Shown: positions 53,017-62,627, numbered from the stretch's first letter. The stretch is 64,000 nucleotides of DNA from Bacillaceae bacterium SAS-127 (GCA_002261155.1 NKXN01000004.1:1-64000); one strand, 5' to 3'. Numbers and translations: made by a program. The notes: generated by a model from the letters alone, not told the origin.

Positions 53017-53045
53017 CAAAAACTTCCGTACCCGGAAGGTTTTTG
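53017..53045 (+). terminator. Terminator of the atp operon
   Basis: CAAAAACTTCCG pairs with CGGAAGGTTTTTG (one bulge) around TACC, with a short T-run. Confidence 0.8.
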
Positions 53046-53087
53046 ATGTATCGTTAATAAACTTTGTGAAAGCCGGAGGTGTATGAG

Positions 53088-53324
53088 ATGGTTTCTGATT
53101 TTGGGCAAGAGGCATTGATCAGTATCTTGTCTCATATTGTATTCATAGGTTTGTCTTTTTGGGCACTACAAGCTGTTCGATATGAACAAATAATCAAGGC
53201 AAATCATGTGTTTCAAGCAAGGTTGTTATTTATCTTGTTATCAATTGCGATCGGATCTGCGGTCAGCAACTTCTTCCTTGATTACTTCTTATGGTCCCGC
53301 CAATTGCCACTGTTATTTCAATAA
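53088..53324 (+). CDS. ywzB: YwzB family membrane protein (DUF1146)
   Basis: A 78-residue protein with two membrane helices, of the DUF1146 family found after the atp operon in Bacillus. Conserved F-W-A-L-Q near residue 28 links the first helix to the loop. ATG 53088 is preferred: GGAGGTG sits 8 nt upstream, whereas the GTG at 53079 is part of that SD. Function is unknown. Confidence 0.82.
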   Translation: MVSDFGQEALISILSHIVFIGLSFWALQAVRYEQIIKANHVFQARLLFILLSIAIGSAVSNFFLDYFLWSRQLPLLFQ

Positions 53325-53362
53325 TTTTTTTTCGAAGCATAATAGATAGTACTTCTTTCACG

Positions 53363-53390
53363 TTGAATTTTTTTGGATTTTGTATATGAT
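53363..53390 (+). promoter_or_regulatory. Sigma-A promoter upstream of ywmB
   Basis: TTGAAT, 16 bp, TATGAT, about 140 bp before ywmB. The 204-bp gap contains no other supported feature. Confidence 0.5.
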
Positions 53391-53528
53391 TTTTTTAGAG
53401 AGGTTTTCTGCTTCTACTTAAGTGAACCATTGAACAAGGTGAAGTCGATTTCTTCGATCATTTGTCGTTTGAATTCTCGTATGTTTCTTATCTACTAGGT
53501 CATACTAGCAGATAAGGAGATGAGTAGA

Positions 53529-54248
53529 ATGAAAATGAGTATAGTGATTAAATGCTTTTTACTAATTTGTTTCATTATCATTGTTTACGGGAATAGCACT
53601 ATTGCGAAGTCAACTTCTAATCACTTAGTACGGCTAACAGAAGACGTGCAAAAGGAGAATGGACATGTTGAAGAATGGACCGTACATATGCGCGAACGTT
53701 TAAATGAGCAGGAAATGAAGCAAGTAGCTTTGAAACTTCAAGAATACTTATCCGAGTGGACATTTACAGTGGACTGGAAAGATGAAAAAGCAGTTGTCGC
53801 TAGTCATTCAACAGGGAAACTGAGTCAAAAAATCCAGATTATATCTACAGGTCAACAGGATAGTCATTACTTTCTTCTCTATACAGTTATTTCTACAGAT
53901 GAGGATCGAATAAGAACATTTATGAAAAGGGAATTTGTGAAAATTAATTCACAATTTTTCCATGAATCTACTCAGGTTTTTACTTGTGTTAAAGGAAGTT
54001 TTGATGGTAAAATTGAAGAAGTTTTGTCAAATCAGTTTTCTGGATTAATGAATGGCTGGAAAGCAAATGAATTGGAAGTTGTTTCTGAAGAGAGTTTTTA
54101 TTCTGTATCAGCGTATTCAGAGCAGTTCAATCAAGGCCTTCCGTTGCCATCGCACCAAATGAATGTGCAAATTGGGTTAAGAAAAAATGGATCGGGTGCT
54201 AAGACAAACTTTGTGATAGGCACGCCGATCATCACGATTGAATATTAA
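53529..54248 (+). CDS. ywmB: YwmB family protein
   Basis: A 239-residue exported or membrane-anchored protein with an N-terminal signal helix (about residues 4-24). It matches the YwmB family, whose structure shows a TATA-binding-protein-like fold of unknown role. The body is mixed alpha/beta without catalytic motifs. ATG 53529 is preferred over 53520 because AAGGAG abuts the earlier ATG. It lies 29 bp upstream of murAA and is likely co-transcribed. Confidence 0.82.
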   Translation: MKMSIVIKCFLLICFIIIVYGNSTIAKSTSNHLVRLTEDVQKENGHVEEWTVHMRERLNEQEMKQVALKLQEYLSEWTFTVDWKDEKAVVASHSTGKLSQKIQIISTGQQDSHYFLLYTVISTDEDRIRTFMKREFVKINSQFFHESTQVFTCVKGSFDGKIEEVLSNQFSGLMNGWKANELEVVSEESFYSVSAYSEQFNQGLPLPSHQMNVQIGLRKNGSGAKTNFVIGTPIITIEY

Positions 54249-54277
54249 TATATAAATTGGACGCGGAGGGGAATACC

Positions 54278-55576
54278 TTGGATAAAATTATCGTCCGCGG
54301 CGGACAAAAGTTAAGTGGAACTGTGAAAGTAGAAGGAGCAAAAAATTCAGTTCTGCCAGTAATCGCCGCTACTTTGTTAGCTAGTAAAGGAAAGAGTGTG
54401 ATTCGGGATGTGCCGACTCTCTCTGATGTATATACAATTAATGAAGTGTTACGCCATTTAAATTGTCATGTAGCATTTGAAAACAATATCGTAACTGTTG
54501 ATGCATCTGATGAATTATTCGTTGAAGCTCCTTTCGAATATGTACGCAAGATGAGAGCGTCTGTACTTGTCATGGGTTCATTGTTAGCGCGCACTGGAAA
54601 AGCTCGTGTAGCGCTTCCTGGAGGCTGTGCAATTGGCTCACGTCCAATTGATCAGCATCTAAAAGGGTTTGAAGCAATGGGTGCTGTCGTTCGCGTGGAA
54701 AATGGTTTCATTGAAGCGGAAGTTAGCAAACGATTAAAAGGTGCGAAAATTTATTTAGACTTCCCAAGTGTAGGTGCAACAGAAAATATTTTGATGGCTG
54801 CTACATTGGCAGAAGGTACGACTATACTTGAAAACTGTGCAAAGGAACCAGAAATTGTTGATTTAGCGAACTTGTTAAATGCGATGGGTGCTAAAGTCGT
54901 CGGTGCCGGCACAGGAACGATTCGTATTGAAGGTGTAGAAGAGCTTCATGGGGCGGATCACAGTATCATTCCTGACCGTATTGAAGCAGGCACATTTATG
55001 ACAGCAGCAGCGATTACAGGCGGAAATGTGCTTATCCAAAACGCTGTACCTGAACATATGTCTTCTTTAATTGCTAAGATGAAAGAAATGGGTGTGCAGG
55101 TGATCGAAGAAGAGGAAGGTCTTCGTATTATCGGACCTGAAAAGTTAAAAGCTGTCGATATTAAAACGATGCCTCACCCAGGTTTTCCGACAGATATGCA
55201 ATCGCAAATGATGGCGTTAGCATTGAAAGCGGAAGGCACAAGCATGATTACAGAAACAGTATTTGAAAATCGTTTTATGCATGTAGAGGAATTCCGTCGC
55301 ATGAATGCTAATATTAAAATTGAAGGACGTTCGGTTGTGATCGATGGACCTTCAACGATTCAAGGCGCAGAAGTAGCGGCAACGGACCTTCGTGCGGCAG
55401 CGGCGTTAATCGTTGCTGGATTAATCGGAGACGGCTATACTCGCGTAACAGAACTGAAGCATTTAGATCGTGGATATGTGGACTTCCATGGCAAACTAGC
55501 AGCACTTGGTGCGGATATTACACGCGTTAGCGAAGAAACAGTTACTGAAAAAGTAATAACGGATATTAACGCTTAA
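54278..55576 (+). CDS. murAA: UDP-GlcNAc 1-carboxyvinyltransferase, MurAA type
   Basis: A 432-residue enolpyruvyl transferase, the main MurA of Bacillus by position (between ywmB and spoIID). It starts peptidoglycan precursor synthesis. Catalytic Cys117 lies in [12 protein letters not shown]-terminal K-V-E-G-A-K-N-S and R-A-S near residue 93 bind substrate. TTG 54278 follows GGAGGGG and gives the family start. The paralogue murAB is at 27189. A hairpin ends the unit. Confidence 0.95.
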   Translation: MDKIIVRGGQKLSGTVKVEGAKNSVLPVIAATLLASKGKSVIRDVPTLSDVYTINEVLRHLNCHVAFENNIVTVDASDELFVEAPFEYVRKMRASVLVMGSLLARTGKARVALPGGCAIGSRPIDQHLKGFEAMGAVVRVENGFIEAEVSKRLKGAKIYLDFPSVGATENILMAATLAEGTTILENCAKEPEIVDLANLLNAMGAKVVGAGTGTIRIEGVEELHGADHSIIPDRIEAGTFMTAAAITGGNVLIQNAVPEHMSSLIAKMKEMGVQVIEEEEGLRIIGPEKLKAVDIKTMPHPGFPTDMQSQMMALALKAEGTSMITETVFENRFMHVEEFRRMNANIKIEGRSVVIDGPSTIQGAEVAATDLRAAAALIVAGLIGDGYTRVTELKHLDRGYVDFHGKLAALGADITRVSEETVTEKVITDINA

Positions 55577-55585
55577 TAATGATGA

Positions 55586-55616
55586 AGGGCCTGACTACTT
55601 ACAGTCAGGCTCTTTT
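55586..55616 (+). terminator. Terminator after murAA
   Basis: GCCTGACT pairs with AGTCAGGC around a 7-nt loop, followed by TCTTTT. Confidence 0.85.
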
Positions 55617-55760
55617 ATATTTTTACTATTTATATTCTTATACGTAACGCCTCGTTTTTATTCATAAAAAAGCAACATTTTTTCGTGATAAACCTCTATC
55701 GCTCACCATATTTATACTATTAAGTATTTTGCTCAATCTATCGATGGAGGCATGGAATTT

Positions 55761-56783
55761 ATGGAAAAACAACGTCACTCTTTATTTCTTATTATTGCTG
55801 CTCTATTTTTTACAGCACTCGTCATCCCTTCGTTGCTAGTGCTTACTTTTTCTCCTAAGGAAGAAGAGGAGGTTGCGATGAAAGAGACGAACAAGACAAC
55901 ACCTAATGCTCCTGCTGAAGAACCTGCAGTAGAAGTGGCCGTATTTCGTTCAGGAAGCGAACAAATAGAGAACTTCCCACTAGAACAATATGTAGCAGGT
56001 GTCGTTGCGGCTGAAATGCCTGCGGAGTTTGAGAAAGAGGCGCTTAAGGCGCAAGCACTTACCGCAAGAACATTTATTATTCAACATATGATGAACGGAA
56101 AAACAGTGAGCAACGGCCAAGCACACGTTACCGACACAGTGAAGCATCAAGTGTTTAAAACGAAAGGTGAGCTGGAAAAGACATGGGGCAACGATTTCTC
56201 GTGGAAATGGAAAAAGATTAACGAAGCTGTGCAAGAAACAAAGGGGGAAATTATCACGTATGATGGCACCCCTATTACCGCTTCTTTTTTTTCGACGAGC
56301 AACGGCTATACTGAGAACTCTGAAGATTATTGGGGGCAGCCACTTCCTTATTTAAAAAGTGTAGCTAGTCCGTGGGATGAGCAATCACCTAAATATCGCG
56401 ACCAACTGCGATTGCCTCTTAGTGAGTTTGAACAGAAGCTTGGTGTTTCTATTAACGGAGGGCAGGAAGCAGGGACGATTACGAAACGAACGCCAGGACA
56501 ACGAATTGCAAAAGTGAAAATTGGCAATAAGGAGTTTTCTGGACGAGAAGTGCGGGAAAAGCTTCAATTGCCTTCCTCTGACTTTAGTTGGGTCGTGAAA
56601 GGTGATGAGGTGATTGTTTCAACGAAAGGTTACGGTCATGGTGTGGGTATGAGTCAGTATGGAGCCAATGGGATGGCGAAGGAAGGAAAGGATCATCAAC
56701 AAATTATTCATCATTACTATCAGCAAATAAAGATCGACAAAGCGGATCGATATGTGGACGAAATGATGACCGCCAAAAAGTAA
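55761..56783 (+). CDS. spoIID: Stage II sporulation protein D
   Basis: A 340-residue mother-cell lytic transglycosylase that, with SpoIIP and SpoIIM, degrades septal peptidoglycan and drives engulfment. One N-terminal membrane helix (about residues 8-28) precedes the SpoIID/LytB domain. Catalytic Glu is in A-A-E-M-P near residue 88. S-N-G-Y-T-E-N-S-E near residue 181 and G-Y-G-H-G-V-G-M-S-Q-Y-G-A near residue 294 are hallmarks. ATG 55761 has proper spacing from GGAGG. No convincing sigma-E promoter was found by eye. Confidence 0.95.
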   Translation: MEKQRHSLFLIIAALFFTALVIPSLLVLTFSPKEEEEVAMKETNKTTPNAPAEEPAVEVAVFRSGSEQIENFPLEQYVAGVVAAEMPAEFEKEALKAQALTARTFIIQHMMNGKTVSNGQAHVTDTVKHQVFKTKGELEKTWGNDFSWKWKKINEAVQETKGEIITYDGTPITASFFSTSNGYTENSEDYWGQPLPYLKSVASPWDEQSPKYRDQLRLPLSEFEQKLGVSINGGQEAGTITKRTPGQRIAKVKIGNKEFSGREVREKLQLPSSDFSWVVKGDEVIVSTKGYGHGVGMSQYGANGMAKEGKDHQQIIHHYYQQIKIDKADRYVDEMMTAKK

Positions 56784-56814
56784 CTCCTTATTGCCTAGCT
56801 AACAACAAGGAGTG

Positions 56815-57249
56815 TTAAGAGCTAACCCAATGGCTGAATTTGTGCATCCATTGATGAATTCGGCTAGAGGGTCGCTGAAAATACTTATAGTTGACGAGTA
56901 AGTAGCAAATAAATACTCCAGTTACATCTTTAATCGCGTCAATGATGGAAGCAGAGCGATAAGGAATAAAGGCTTGGTGAATTTCATCAATGAACCCGTA
57001 AAAGCAAGCGATGAGAGCAGCTGCTAAATTTGTCGCACTTGAAAATCGACCGTTCGCTAACAAGGCGTTGACGATCAATCCATACAACACGGCAAACTCA
57101 ATTAAATGTAGAGATTCTTTAAACAACAGGTCTATTTCGTTTTGTGGAAGTGAAAGGATAGCATCATGAGGTAAACTAGACAGGACCCAAATAGCGACTA
57201 TATAAACGAAAGGGGCTATTGTGGACAAGCCTCTTGCGAATATTTTCAT
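56815..57249 (-). CDS. VanZ-like membrane protein
   Basis: A 144-residue VanZ-family protein with about four membrane helices. The conserved G-F-I-D-E-I-H-Q-A-F-I-P-Y-R motif lies near residue 85, followed by D-A-I-K-D-V-x-G. VanZ domains are linked to glycopeptide tolerance in some contexts, but in Bacillus most have no known role. ATG 57249 has AAAAGGGGGTG 5-8 nt upstream. It is on the minus strand between spoIID and spoIIQ, not a position I recognise from B. subtilis. Confidence 0.85.
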   Translation of the reverse strand: MKIFARGLSTIAPFVYIVAIWVLSSLPHDAILSLPQNEIDLLFKESLHLIEFAVLYGLIVNALLANGRFSSATNLAAALIACFYGFIDEIHQAFIPYRSASIIDAIKDVTGVFICYLLVNYKYFQRPSSRIHQWMHKFSHWVSS

Positions 57250-57361
57250 ACGTATCACCCCCTTTTTTAACAATTTTATCATGTTTTATTTTCAACTTTT
57301 TTAAGTTTTGTGGCATTTTTTCTACGTTTTGAGGAAAAATAAAAAATTTCCAAATGGTGAT

Positions 57362-57391
57362 GTATAGTTTTGTAGGAATCTGTTCACACTG
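57362..57391 (+). promoter_or_regulatory. Sigma-F promoter of spoIIQ
   Basis: GTATA, 15 bp, GTTCACACTG. The -35 is consensus and the -10 has one mismatch to GGNNANANTR. It lies 18 bp before the start codon. SpoIIQ is an established sigma-F product. Confidence 0.65.
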
Positions 57392-57409
57392 GTTGCTGAG
57401 GTGATGAAC

Positions 57410-58225
57410 ATGAGAAAGGGAGAAAAGAAACCAATCCCCCAAAAAATTCAGCAATTTTTCAAGAAACGTTGGGTATTTCCAGCTGTCTACTTAATGAGTG
57501 CCGCACTATTAATTTCAGGGATTATCTGGTACCAAATGGCTGGAGTAGACAAGGAGCAAGGGTTTGAGCCGCAAGAAGGTATGTTCAATGAAGGAGCATT
57601 TGATGAGCCGGCGGAAGAAGTTAACTCTACTGTAGAAGAAATGATTAAGCCAGTGAAGAACGCGGACGAAGTAGTTATCAAGACGGGCTTTTACGAAGAA
57701 AGCGCATCTGAAAAAGAACAAGAAGCTTCTTTAGTGATCTACAATAATACGTATCAGCCAAATACAGGCATTGCATTTGGTATGAAAGAAGACAAAACAT
57801 TCCACGTCGTTGCAGCCCTCAGTGGAAAAGTAACAAAAGTAATGGAAGATTCCTTGCTTGGTAATGTCATTGAAATTGAGCATGCCGATGGAATTGTTAC
57901 AACTTATCAATCCGTGAAAGATATAAAAGTAGCAGAAGGTGACACTGTTTCTCAAGGCGACGTCATCGCTAAAGCAGGAAAAAGCTTGTTTAACGAACAG
58001 GCAGGCATTCACGTCCACTTCGAAGTGCGAAAAGACCAAATGGCTTTAAATCCAGATCACTTCTTCGGTAAACGACTGTCAGCTATCGAAGAAGCAGATA
58101 TGCCAAATAAAGAAACAACATCGGAAACGGACAACACAGAAGCCACAGATGAAACAAGCGATGCAGAAACGCCGGATAATGCAGACGAACAAAAACAATC
58201 ATCGGAAGACAAAAGCAGCTCATAA
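57410..58225 (+). CDS. spoIIQ: Stage II sporulation protein Q
   Basis: A 271-residue forespore membrane protein that binds mother-cell SpoIIIAH to form the engulfment channel. One membrane helix (about residues 22-42) precedes a degenerate LytM/M23 domain (about 105-215). The first zinc His of M23 peptidases is absent (G-I-A-F-G-M-K-E-D), while H-V-H-F-E-V is kept; this agrees with the non-enzymatic Bacillus form. A Thr/Glu/Asp-rich tail of about 45 residues ends the chain. ATG 57410 is set by GAGGTGA. Confidence 0.93.
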   Translation: MRKGEKKPIPQKIQQFFKKRWVFPAVYLMSAALLISGIIWYQMAGVDKEQGFEPQEGMFNEGAFDEPAEEVNSTVEEMIKPVKNADEVVIKTGFYEESASEKEQEASLVIYNNTYQPNTGIAFGMKEDKTFHVVAALSGKVTKVMEDSLLGNVIEIEHADGIVTTYQSVKDIKVAEGDTVSQGDVIAKAGKSLFNEQAGIHVHFEVRKDQMALNPDHFFGKRLSAIEEADMPNKETTSETDNTEATDETSDAETPDNADEQKQSSEDKSSS

Positions 58226-58239
58226 TGGGCTGTTTTTTT
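58216..58239 (+). terminator. Terminator after spoIIQ
   Basis: CAGCTC pairs with GGGCTG (one G-U) around ATAAT, followed by TTTTTTT. It overlaps the spoIIQ stop. Confidence 0.65.
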
Positions 58240-58299
58240 GTATGTGTGAAGTTTAAGAGGAATCGTTCCCACTGACCAAAACCTAAATCATTTTACTAA

Positions 58300-58327
58300 G
58301 AATATTTTGGCAAACATATCATATAGT
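58300..58327 (+). promoter_or_regulatory. Sigma-E promoter of spoIIID
   Basis: GAATATT, 13 bp, CATATAGT, matching the sigma-E pattern (KMATATT, CATACAMT) with few mismatches. It leaves a leader of about 190 nt before spoIIID, in which no other gene is supported. Confidence 0.6.
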
Positions 58328-58528
58328 GTTAATAATACCTGTACAAAGAAAAAGGGATTGTTTGAGGTGAGGGATCGTTAGACGAAAAAATACCTATTAG
58401 CAATCAGAGCAGACTAGTTGCCGAACAAAGCTCCGTGTGAGGTGCCACATACGGATCAATATGATTACATTCAAGCGAAAGCGAGTCTCATTTCACATGT
58501 CTCACATCCAATGAGGGAGGCGAGCGGT

Positions 58529-58789
58529 GTGCACGATTACATCAAGGAGAGGACAATCAAGATCGGAGAGTATATCGTGGAGACGAAAAAAACAGTAAGA
58601 GTGATTGCCAAAGAGTTTGGTGTGTCGAAAAGTACAGTTCATAAAGACTTAACCGAGCGATTGCCAGAAGTTCATCCAGAGTTGGCTCAACGCGTGAAAT
58701 CTATTCTTGAATATCACAAGTCGATTCGGCACCTTCGCGGTGGAGAAGCAACGAAAAGGAAGTATGCCAAAGAAGAAGCGGTTCAATGA
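58529..58789 (+). CDS. spoIIID: Transcriptional regulator SpoIIID
   Basis: An 86-residue DNA-binding protein that activates or represses many sigma-E genes and promotes sigK transcription in the mother cell. The helix-turn-helix T-V-R-V-I-A-K-E-F-G-V-S-K-S-T-V-H-K-D lies at about residues 22-42. A basic C-terminal region (R-H-L-R-G-G-E-A-T-K-R-K) follows. GTG 58529 with GGGAGG upstream gives the known N-terminus M-H-D-Y-I-K-E-R-T; the longer open frame is not used. It is slightly shorter than the B. subtilis protein (93). Confidence 0.95.
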   Translation: MHDYIKERTIKIGEYIVETKKTVRVIAKEFGVSKSTVHKDLTERLPEVHPELAQRVKSILEYHKSIRHLRGGEATKRKYAKEEAVQ

Positions 58790-58817
58790 GAGATCGCTCG
58801 TATATGTGTAAAAAGAT

Positions 58818-58844
58818 AAATCTGCCACTACTGGCGGATTTTTT
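58818..58844 (+). terminator. Terminator after spoIIID
   Basis: AAATCTGCC pairs with GGCGGATTT (one G-U) around ACTACT, followed by TTT. Confidence 0.8.
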
Positions 58845-59063
58845 AATGTGCCATATTGCGAAGCAGTGAGCAAGCCAATCAATCAACGTTCCAAGCTGGA
58901 TAAATCGTGTTTTAGACATAAAAAAATTTACAAATCTCCCTCAATTTCAGTCAAAATGTGCTAAAATAGAACATTGGGAAACTAAAATTCGTATCGTGTG
59001 AAAATTGACATATCAATGTAGCAAAATAAATAAAAAAGTTTTGATGAAAAGGGGATTACCTGA

Positions 59064-60065
59064 ATGATTTCAAAAGATGTTGGCATTGACTTAGGAACAG
59101 CGAATGTTTTGATTCATGTGAAAGGTCAAGGAATTGTATTAAATGAGCCATCAGTCGTAGCGATTGATAAATCAACAAATAAAGTACTTGCTGTAGGGGA
59201 AGAAGCGCACCGCATGGTTGGAAGAACACCAGGCAATATTATTGCTATCCGTCCGTTAAAGGATGGGGTTATTGCGGATTTTGATATTACAGAAGCGATG
59301 CTTAAGCACTTCATGAATAAATTAAATGTAAAAGGGCTTATGTCCAAGCCACGCATTTTAATTTGCTGTCCGACCAACATTACGAGTGTTGAGCAAAAAG
59401 CGATTCGTGAAGCGGCAGAAAAAAGTGGTGGTAAAACCGTCTATTTAGAAGAAGAACCAAAAATAGCAGCGATTGGAGCTGGTATGGATATTTTTCAACC
59501 AAGTGGAAACATGGTTGTAGATATCGGTGGAGGAACGACAGATGTCGCCGTATTATCGATGGGATCGATCGTGACATCGGCTTCTATTAAAATGGCTGGT
59601 GACAATTTTGATATGGAAATTCTTAATTACATTAAGAAAGAATATAAGTTGTTAATCGGAGAAAGAACATCGGAAGAAATTAAAAAGAATATTGCTACTG
59701 TTTATGAAGGTAGTCGCAATGAAGAGATGGAAATCCGTGGCCGTGATATGGTTTCTGGGCTTCCGCGGGTGTTAACCGTTAATTCAAAAGAGATTGAATT
59801 GGCATTAAGAGAATCCATTGCCGTCATTGTACAAGCAGCGAAAGACGTACTAGAGCAGACGCCTCCTGAATTATCCGCGGATATTATCGACCGTGGTGTT
59901 ATTTTAACAGGTGGAGGGGCTCTTCTTCACGGCCTTGACACTCTTCTTGCGGAAGAGTTAAAGGTACCTGTATTAGTGGCAGATAATCCGATGGACTGTG
60001 TGGCGATCGGTACAGGCTTAATGCTTGAGAATATGGATAAAATCTCTAAAAAGAAATTAATATAA
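59064..60065 (+). CDS. mbl: MreB-like actin homologue Mbl
   Basis: A 333-residue actin-fold ATPase that guides lateral cell-wall elongation under the membrane. Phosphate-1 loop D-L-G-T-A-N lies near residue 9, phosphate-2 D-I-G-G-G-T-T-D near residue 153, and the adenosine motif L-T-G-G-G-A-L-L near residue 276. Position right after spoIIID identifies it as Mbl and not MreB or MreBH. ATG follows AAAAGGGGA. A strong hairpin closes the gene. Confidence 0.96.
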   Translation: MISKDVGIDLGTANVLIHVKGQGIVLNEPSVVAIDKSTNKVLAVGEEAHRMVGRTPGNIIAIRPLKDGVIADFDITEAMLKHFMNKLNVKGLMSKPRILICCPTNITSVEQKAIREAAEKSGGKTVYLEEEPKIAAIGAGMDIFQPSGNMVVDIGGGTTDVAVLSMGSIVTSASIKMAGDNFDMEILNYIKKEYKLLIGERTSEEIKKNIATVYEGSRNEEMEIRGRDMVSGLPRVLTVNSKEIELALRESIAVIVQAAKDVLEQTPPELSADIIDRGVILTGGGALLHGLDTLLAEELKVPVLVADNPMDCVAIGTGLMLENMDKISKKKLI

Positions 60066-60075
60066 CTTCATTGAT

Positions 60076-60106
60076 AAAAGCGAGATGGCTTACGCATCTC
60101 GCTTTT
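60076..60106 (+). terminator. Terminator after mbl
   Basis: AAAAGCGAGATG pairs with CATCTCGCTTTT around a 7-nt loop. Confidence 0.9.
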
Positions 60107-60207
60107 ATCTGTAAAAATTTAGCTGGTTTTCTCGTGGATTATTTTATCGTTTCGTTTGAATGATGATATAATAAATAAATCATGTAAAGATAATTGAGGT
60201 GGAAAAA

Positions 60208-61044
60208 ATGTTTCGTGGTTTTTATACAGCTGCTTCTGGAATGATCGCTCAACAACGTCGCACGGAAATGTTAACAAATAATATGTCTAATGCGAATACA
60301 CCTGGTTATAAGGCAGATCAATCATCGTTGCGAGCATTTCCGGAAATGCTATTGCAGCGGATCGATCAATCATCTGTACCAACAAAAAACAAGTCGAACT
60401 TTACTTCTACCCAACCGATTGGAGCTCTTGGTACCGGGGTGTATATGCAAGAAACGAAGCCGTTGTTTATCCAGGGAGATTTAAGGGAAACAGGATTGAA
60501 GACCGATGTCGCTCTACTAGATGTGAATATGCCAGTCAATGAAGAGACAGGTCAATCAGGTATGGTTTTTTATACGATCCAAGGGGCAGATGGACAAGTA
60601 CGCTATACTCGTAATGGAAATTTCACGCAAGATGCTGACGGATATTTAACAACAGCAAGTGGTTTATACGTCCTTGATCCTCAAGGCAACCGCATCCAGC
60701 TGACTTCTGATGAGTTCGTTATTTCAGAAGATGGACAAGTGACAGAAAATGGGCAAGCGGTTGGTCAAATCGGACTTGGATACGCAGAAAATCCAAACTT
60801 ATTGATTAAACAGGGGGATGGCCTTTTTCGTTTAGAAAATGGGGCGCTTCCTAATGCGTATACACAAAACAATATTCAATTCCGCTTCCAACAAGGATTT
60901 TTAGAGGCATCAAACACGGACGCTGCTCGGGCGATGACGGAAATGATGTCTGCATATCGTTCGTTTGAAGCAAATCAAAAGATATTAACTGCTTACGACC
61001 GCAGTATGGAAAAGGCTGCCAATGAAGTGGGCCGAGTGAACTAA
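60208..61044 (+). CDS. flhO: Flagellar hook-basal body rod protein FlhO
   Basis: A 278-residue FlgG/FlgF-type rod protein. N-terminal F-R-G-F-Y-T-A-A-S-G-M-I-A-Q-Q and A-N-T-P-G-Y-K near residue 33 form the flg_bb_rod domain. The C-terminal S-N-T-D-A-A-R-A-M-T-E-M-M-S-A-Y-R-S-F-E-A-N-Q motif forms the partner helix. Export is by the flagellar type III system without a signal peptide. ATG 60208 is set by GAGGTGG. flhP follows 17 bp later. Confidence 0.94.
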   Translation: MFRGFYTAASGMIAQQRRTEMLTNNMSNANTPGYKADQSSLRAFPEMLLQRIDQSSVPTKNKSNFTSTQPIGALGTGVYMQETKPLFIQGDLRETGLKTDVALLDVNMPVNEETGQSGMVFYTIQGADGQVRYTRNGNFTQDADGYLTTASGLYVLDPQGNRIQLTSDEFVISEDGQVTENGQAVGQIGLGYAENPNLLIKQGDGLFRLENGALPNAYTQNNIQFRFQQGFLEASNTDAARAMTEMMSAYRSFEANQKILTAYDRSMEKAANEVGRVN

Positions 61045-61061
61045 CTCAGGAGGAAATCCGT

Positions 61062-61874
61062 ATGAATCAGACGATGATTACATCTGCTAATACGTTAAGC
61101 CAATTACAGAAAAAATTGGACATCGTTAGCCATAACATTAGTAACGTCGATACAACTGGCTATAAGAGACGTGAAGCGACTTTTACTGAATTAATCAATC
61201 AAAACGTCAATAATATGCGTCAAAACGATATCGGTCGCTTAACACCAAATGGTATTCGAGTTGGGGCAGGAGCTAAACTTGCCCAGTCTCAAATGGTTGG
61301 AGCACAAGGGAATTTACAGTCGACAGGACGTTTACTTGACTTTGCATTTGCTAAAGAAAAGCAATTCTTTAAAGTGCTTGTACAAGAAAATGGACAAGGC
61401 AAGGTCCATTATACACGTGATGGGGCATTTTCACTTACGCCTATTAATGACAATGAAGTAATGCTCGTGACGAATGAGGGCCGACCTGTATTAGATGAAA
61501 ACAACCAAACTATCACTTTTAACCCGAACAATGGACCGGTCACGTTAGAAGCGAATGGGCGCATTCGTGCGGGTGGTCAAATGTTTAATTTAGGGGTAGT
61601 TACGATTAACAAGCCACAGTTCCTAGAACAAAAAGGATCGAATTTATTAACGCTTCCCGATAACCCAGCTGTTCCGGAAGATCAAATTTTGCAAAACTTA
61701 ACAAATGCCGATCGAGGAGTTATTTCCTTACAGCAAAGCACATTAGAAAAATCAAATGTTGATATGGGGAAGGAAATGGTTGATTTGACGAACGTCCAAC
61801 GTTCCTACCAGTTCCAATCTCGCTCTATTTCGCTAGCTGATCAAATGCTGGGGCTTATTAACGGCGTACGCTAG
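61062..61874 (+). CDS. flhP: Flagellar hook-basal body rod protein FlhP
   Basis: A 270-residue rod protein paralogous to FlhO. N-terminal L-D-I-V-S-H-N-I-S-N-V-D-T-T-G-Y-K-R and C-terminal E-K-S-N-V-D-M-G-K-E-M-V-D-L bracket the rod domains. In B. subtilis FlhO and FlhP form the distal rod and are needed for hook and flagellar completion. It starts at ATG after AGGAGG in the flhO-flhP operon, and the next small gene starts 15 bp after its stop. Confidence 0.94.
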   Translation: MNQTMITSANTLSQLQKKLDIVSHNISNVDTTGYKRREATFTELINQNVNNMRQNDIGRLTPNGIRVGAGAKLAQSQMVGAQGNLQSTGRLLDFAFAKEKQFFKVLVQENGQGKVHYTRDGAFSLTPINDNEVMLVTNEGRPVLDENNQTITFNPNNGPVTLEANGRIRAGGQMFNLGVVTINKPQFLEQKGSNLLTLPDNPAVPEDQILQNLTNADRGVISLQQSTLEKSNVDMGKEMVDLTNVQRSYQFQSRSISLADQMLGLINGVR

Positions 61875-61889
61875 AGGGGATTGGGTGTA

Positions 61890-62096
61890 TTGGCTGAACA
61901 AAAGAAAAGAACGCAAACAAAAACACAATTCACTCCTTTTGGACGTTTTATTGTGACTATGTTTTTTTTGTGGGCCATTGCTACAATGGGGGCAATCATT
62001 GGCTACAGTGTGATTGGTGGGGGAAATCCACTCGAAGTGTTCGATCCCCGAATATGGATTCATTTAGTGGAAGTTTTATATAATAGCTTTTTTTAA
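61890..62096 (+). CDS. Small membrane protein of the EpuA family
   Basis: A 68-residue protein with one membrane helix (about residues 20-42) and a basic N-terminus. It resembles the short EpuA-type proteins that lie before fabZ in Bacillus and are often mislabelled as an RNA polymerase beta subunit. TTG 61890 is preferred because AGAGGGGA lies 9 nt upstream; the TTG at 61881 touches that SD. It is packed between flhP and fabZ. Role unknown. Confidence 0.78.
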   Translation: MAEQKKRTQTKTQFTPFGRFIVTMFFLWAIATMGAIIGYSVIGGGNPLEVFDPRIWIHLVEVLYNSFF

Positions 62097-62109
62097 GGTG
62101 GGAAATTAT

Positions 62110-62532
62110 ATGTTAGATATTCAACAAATTAAAGAAATTATTCCGCATCGCTATCCTTTTTTACTTGTTGATCAAGTGCTCGAAGTTGAAGAAGGAAAAC
62201 GCGCAGTCGGTATTAAAAATGTAACAGCAAACGAAGAATTTTTTAACGGTCATTTCCCGGATTACCCAGTCATGCCTGGAGTGTTAATCGTGGAAGCATT
62301 AGCTCAAGTCGGAGCGATTGCGATGTTAATCAAAGAAGAAAACCGTGGAAAACTCGGCTTTTTAGCTGGTATTGATCAATGTCGCTTTAAACGTCAAGTT
62401 CGCCCTGGCGATCAGCTTCGACTAGAAGTGGAAATGCTTCGCTTCCGTGGAGTGATCGGCAAAGGAAAAGCCGTTGCGACTGTCAATGGTGAACTAGCTT
62501 GTGAAGCAGAAATTACATTTGCATTGAAGTAA
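62110..62532 (+). CDS. fabZ: 3-hydroxyacyl-ACP dehydratase FabZ
   Basis: A 140-residue hot-dog-fold dehydratase of fatty acid synthesis, converting 3-hydroxyacyl-ACP to enoyl-ACP. Catalytic His48 is in F-N-G-H-F-P and Glu62 in V-E-A-L-A-Q. ATG 62110 is chosen because the GTG at 62098 lies within its SD (AAGGTGGG). Length is the usual one (141 in B. subtilis YwpB). Confidence 0.95.
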   Translation: MLDIQQIKEIIPHRYPFLLVDQVLEVEEGKRAVGIKNVTANEEFFNGHFPDYPVMPGVLIVEALAQVGAIAMLIKEENRGKLGFLAGIDQCRFKRQVRPGDQLRLEVEMLRFRGVIGKGKAVATVNGELACEAEITFALK

Positions 62533-62627
62533 GGAACAAGTAGCCTATGCTGCTTGTTTTTTTATTGAATATTTTTCAAGAAGGTGGAGAGGATATTTAC
62601 AGATATTGAAAAAAGAAGGGAGCTTTC

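Noticed and set aside
55620-55760. Sigma-E promoter of spoIID
   Set aside because: A CATATT is present near 55708, but no properly spaced partner box was found, so no feature is claimed.
58418-58528. Longer N-terminus of SpoIIID
   Set aside because: The extra codons lack an SD; GTG 58529 with GGGAGG reproduces the known SpoIIID start.
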